Assembly: GCA_029204045.2 (NCBI GenBank)
Contig: CM055081.1
Span: 6,836,014-6,900,013 of the forward strand
Length of the DNA stretch: 64,000 bases
Direction of reading: 5' to 3'
Source: Tillandsia leiboldiana
Lineage: Eukaryota; Streptophyta; Magnoliopsida; Poales; Bromeliaceae
The notes beneath the pieces were generated by a model. It saw only the letters and a program-made list of their open reading frames with translations. It searched no databases and was not told where the DNA came from. Positions 62,691-64,000 of this stretch are shown one piece after another (the stretch's first letter is position 1; every line of letters starts with the position of its first letter). Position numbers and translations under genes: made by a program.

Positions 62691-63884
62691 ATGACTTCTC
62701 CTGCGAGCTGGAGCTTTGAGATCGAGTCCCCGGTAGCGGCGCCGCGTCTGTTCCGTGCCGCCGTCCTCGACTGGCACAGCCTCGCCCCGAAGCTCGCCCC
62801 AGAGATCGTCGTGAGCGCCACCCCGATCGAAGGCAGCGGCGGCGTCGGAAGTGTGAGGCAGTTCAACTTCTCCCCAGGTACTTAATTATATACAAGATCT
62901 TGCTAAGAACATATATTGCTGCAGTTATGTATACATACATACATAAAGCCATATATATAAATATAATGTTCATGATACAAAGCCCATAGGTTAAGAAATA
63001 ACAACAACAACAACAATAACAATAATAGTGATAATATTATTGTACTTTAATAAGTTTATTATCGTGCGCACTAGATCACAATTAATGAATAATAAAGTCG
63101 CTCTCAATCAAAGCTCTGTTGTTAGTAATTAATCTAGAGCTATTAATAATATTACATCATTATCCAACTTATTATTATAATAAAATATTTCTATTTTAAG
63201 TGGACTGATTCTGATTCATGTGCACGAATAAATGGTAATCGCTCACGTGTCATTACGTACGTGAATATTACTTTATAATTAGTATTTTTATTGTACCGAA
63301 TATATATATATAGGAGATGAGAACAAGTCAAAATTAAGCAGCAACGTTTTTTAATTCAAAAATGTTACTGATCGGACCAAAATTTTGCTGGTTCAATTTG
63401 ACTAGTTTATTTAGATGGTTGGTTACTATAATTGTACTTTTATTAGTTTAGTTTAGTTTAGATTAGATCACAGCTCATCTTAATTCTGAGCAGTAGTGGT
63501 TATTGCATGTTTGGTAATGAGTTTTCTTTTAACTTTAATTACACGCATGCATGATCGATATCGGTCGATGAATTCTTCTTTTGTATAGCATTGCCTTTCA
63601 AGTACACGAAGGAGCGCCTGGACTTCATAGACAACGACAAGTACGAGTCCAAGCAGACGGTGATCGAAGGCGGCGGCATCGGTGTCAAGCTCGAGTCCGC
63701 GTCGTCCCACATCAAGTTCGAGCCTGCGGGCAACGGCGGCAGCGTCTGCAAGGTCGTCGCGACCTACAAGCTCCTCCCGGGGGTTACCGTCGACGACGAG
63801 ATCGCCAAGGCCAAGGACTCCATCACCAAGATCATCAAAACTGCTGAGGCCTATCTCCTTGCCAACCCAGATGCCTATGTGTAA
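62691..63884 (+). CDS. PR10: PR-10 protein (Bet v 1 family), copy 3
   Basis: Exons 62691-62877 and 63589-63884, 160 residues, same protein and intron as copies 1 and 2. The gene is complete, but the rest of its repeat unit lies beyond the window. Confidence 0.93.
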
Positions 63885-64000
63885 TGCACTGTGCATGTTT
63901 TGCTCCCCAGAGTGCAGTACTGCTATTTGTGGATGGAGTGTCCTTATTATTATTATTATTGTTATGGTAAAATAAGTTGGAGTAATAAGTGTCTCAAGGA

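Larger units (their letters stand above)
62077..64000. repeat. PR-10 tandem array, unit 3 (cut by window end)
   Basis: The first 1,924 bases of a third unit, covering the upstream segment, PR-10 promoter and complete PR-10 gene. The spacing to unit 2 is 7,683 bp. The array probably continues beyond the window. Confidence 0.92.

Overview
The window is nuclear DNA from a flowering plant, most likely a monocot. The evidence is spliced genes with GT-AG introns, plant-specific families (a xyloglucan xylosyltransferase and PR-10 proteins), GC-rich exons beside very AT-rich introns and spacers, and plant transposon classes (Tourist/Harbinger, hAT, CACTA, Mutator-type MITEs, Helitrons, copia, gypsy, a TRIM). 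A commelinid monocot fits the exon/intron base contrast best, but I cannot name the species from sequence alone.

Layout. 1-421 is a TRIM-like LTR element, followed by the last exon of a PRP38-type splicing factor gene (899-1364) that enters from the left. 6825-8201 (minus) is an intact intronless GT34 xyloglucan 6-xylosyltransferase. About 8.3-26 kb has no intact gene that I can see. It is a transposon field dominated by short foldback elements lying between long (AT)n tracts, with nested hAT, Harbinger-like, CACTA, Helitron-like, gypsy and Mutator-type MITE insertions.

26-44 kb is a gene-rich block of conserved housekeeping genes: PDCD2 (MYND zinc finger, minus; one complete altered copy and one 3'-truncated copy upstream), the DNA primase small subunit (plus, 16 exons) and WDR43/UTP5 (plus, 12 exons). 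It is heavily rearranged. A promoter-to-exon-2 fragment of WDR43 sits inside a duplicated piece of the PDCD2 5' end, just upstream of primase. The PDCD2/primase spacer holds an inverted pair of E2F-type sites.

45-64 kb is a tandem array of an approximately 7.68-kb unit, two complete copies and a third cut by the window end, nearly identical in sequence. Each unit carries an intact two-exon PR-10 (Bet v 1 family) gene and, at least in units 1 and 2, a captured primase exon-intron fragment and a 5'-truncated minus-strand copia element. A 3.76-kb Helitron with a malonyl-CoA decarboxylase exon fragment is inserted in the copia element. Unit 1 alone carries a 1.7-kb Harbinger-like element, and units 2 and 3 preserve its empty site.

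The genes do not form one pathway. Primase acts in DNA replication, WDR43/UTP5 and PDCD2 in ribosome production, PRP38 in splicing, the xylosyltransferase in cell-wall xyloglucan synthesis, and PR-10 proteins in defence or ligand binding. The most distinctive content is local gene-fragment shuffling, the recent PR-10 amplification, and the family of (AT)n-bounded foldback elements with a shared core and exchangeable ends. Gene calls rest on recognising protein families and on splice junctions worked out by hand; the reconstructed primase, WDR43 and PDCD2 coding sequences all come out as whole numbers of codons.
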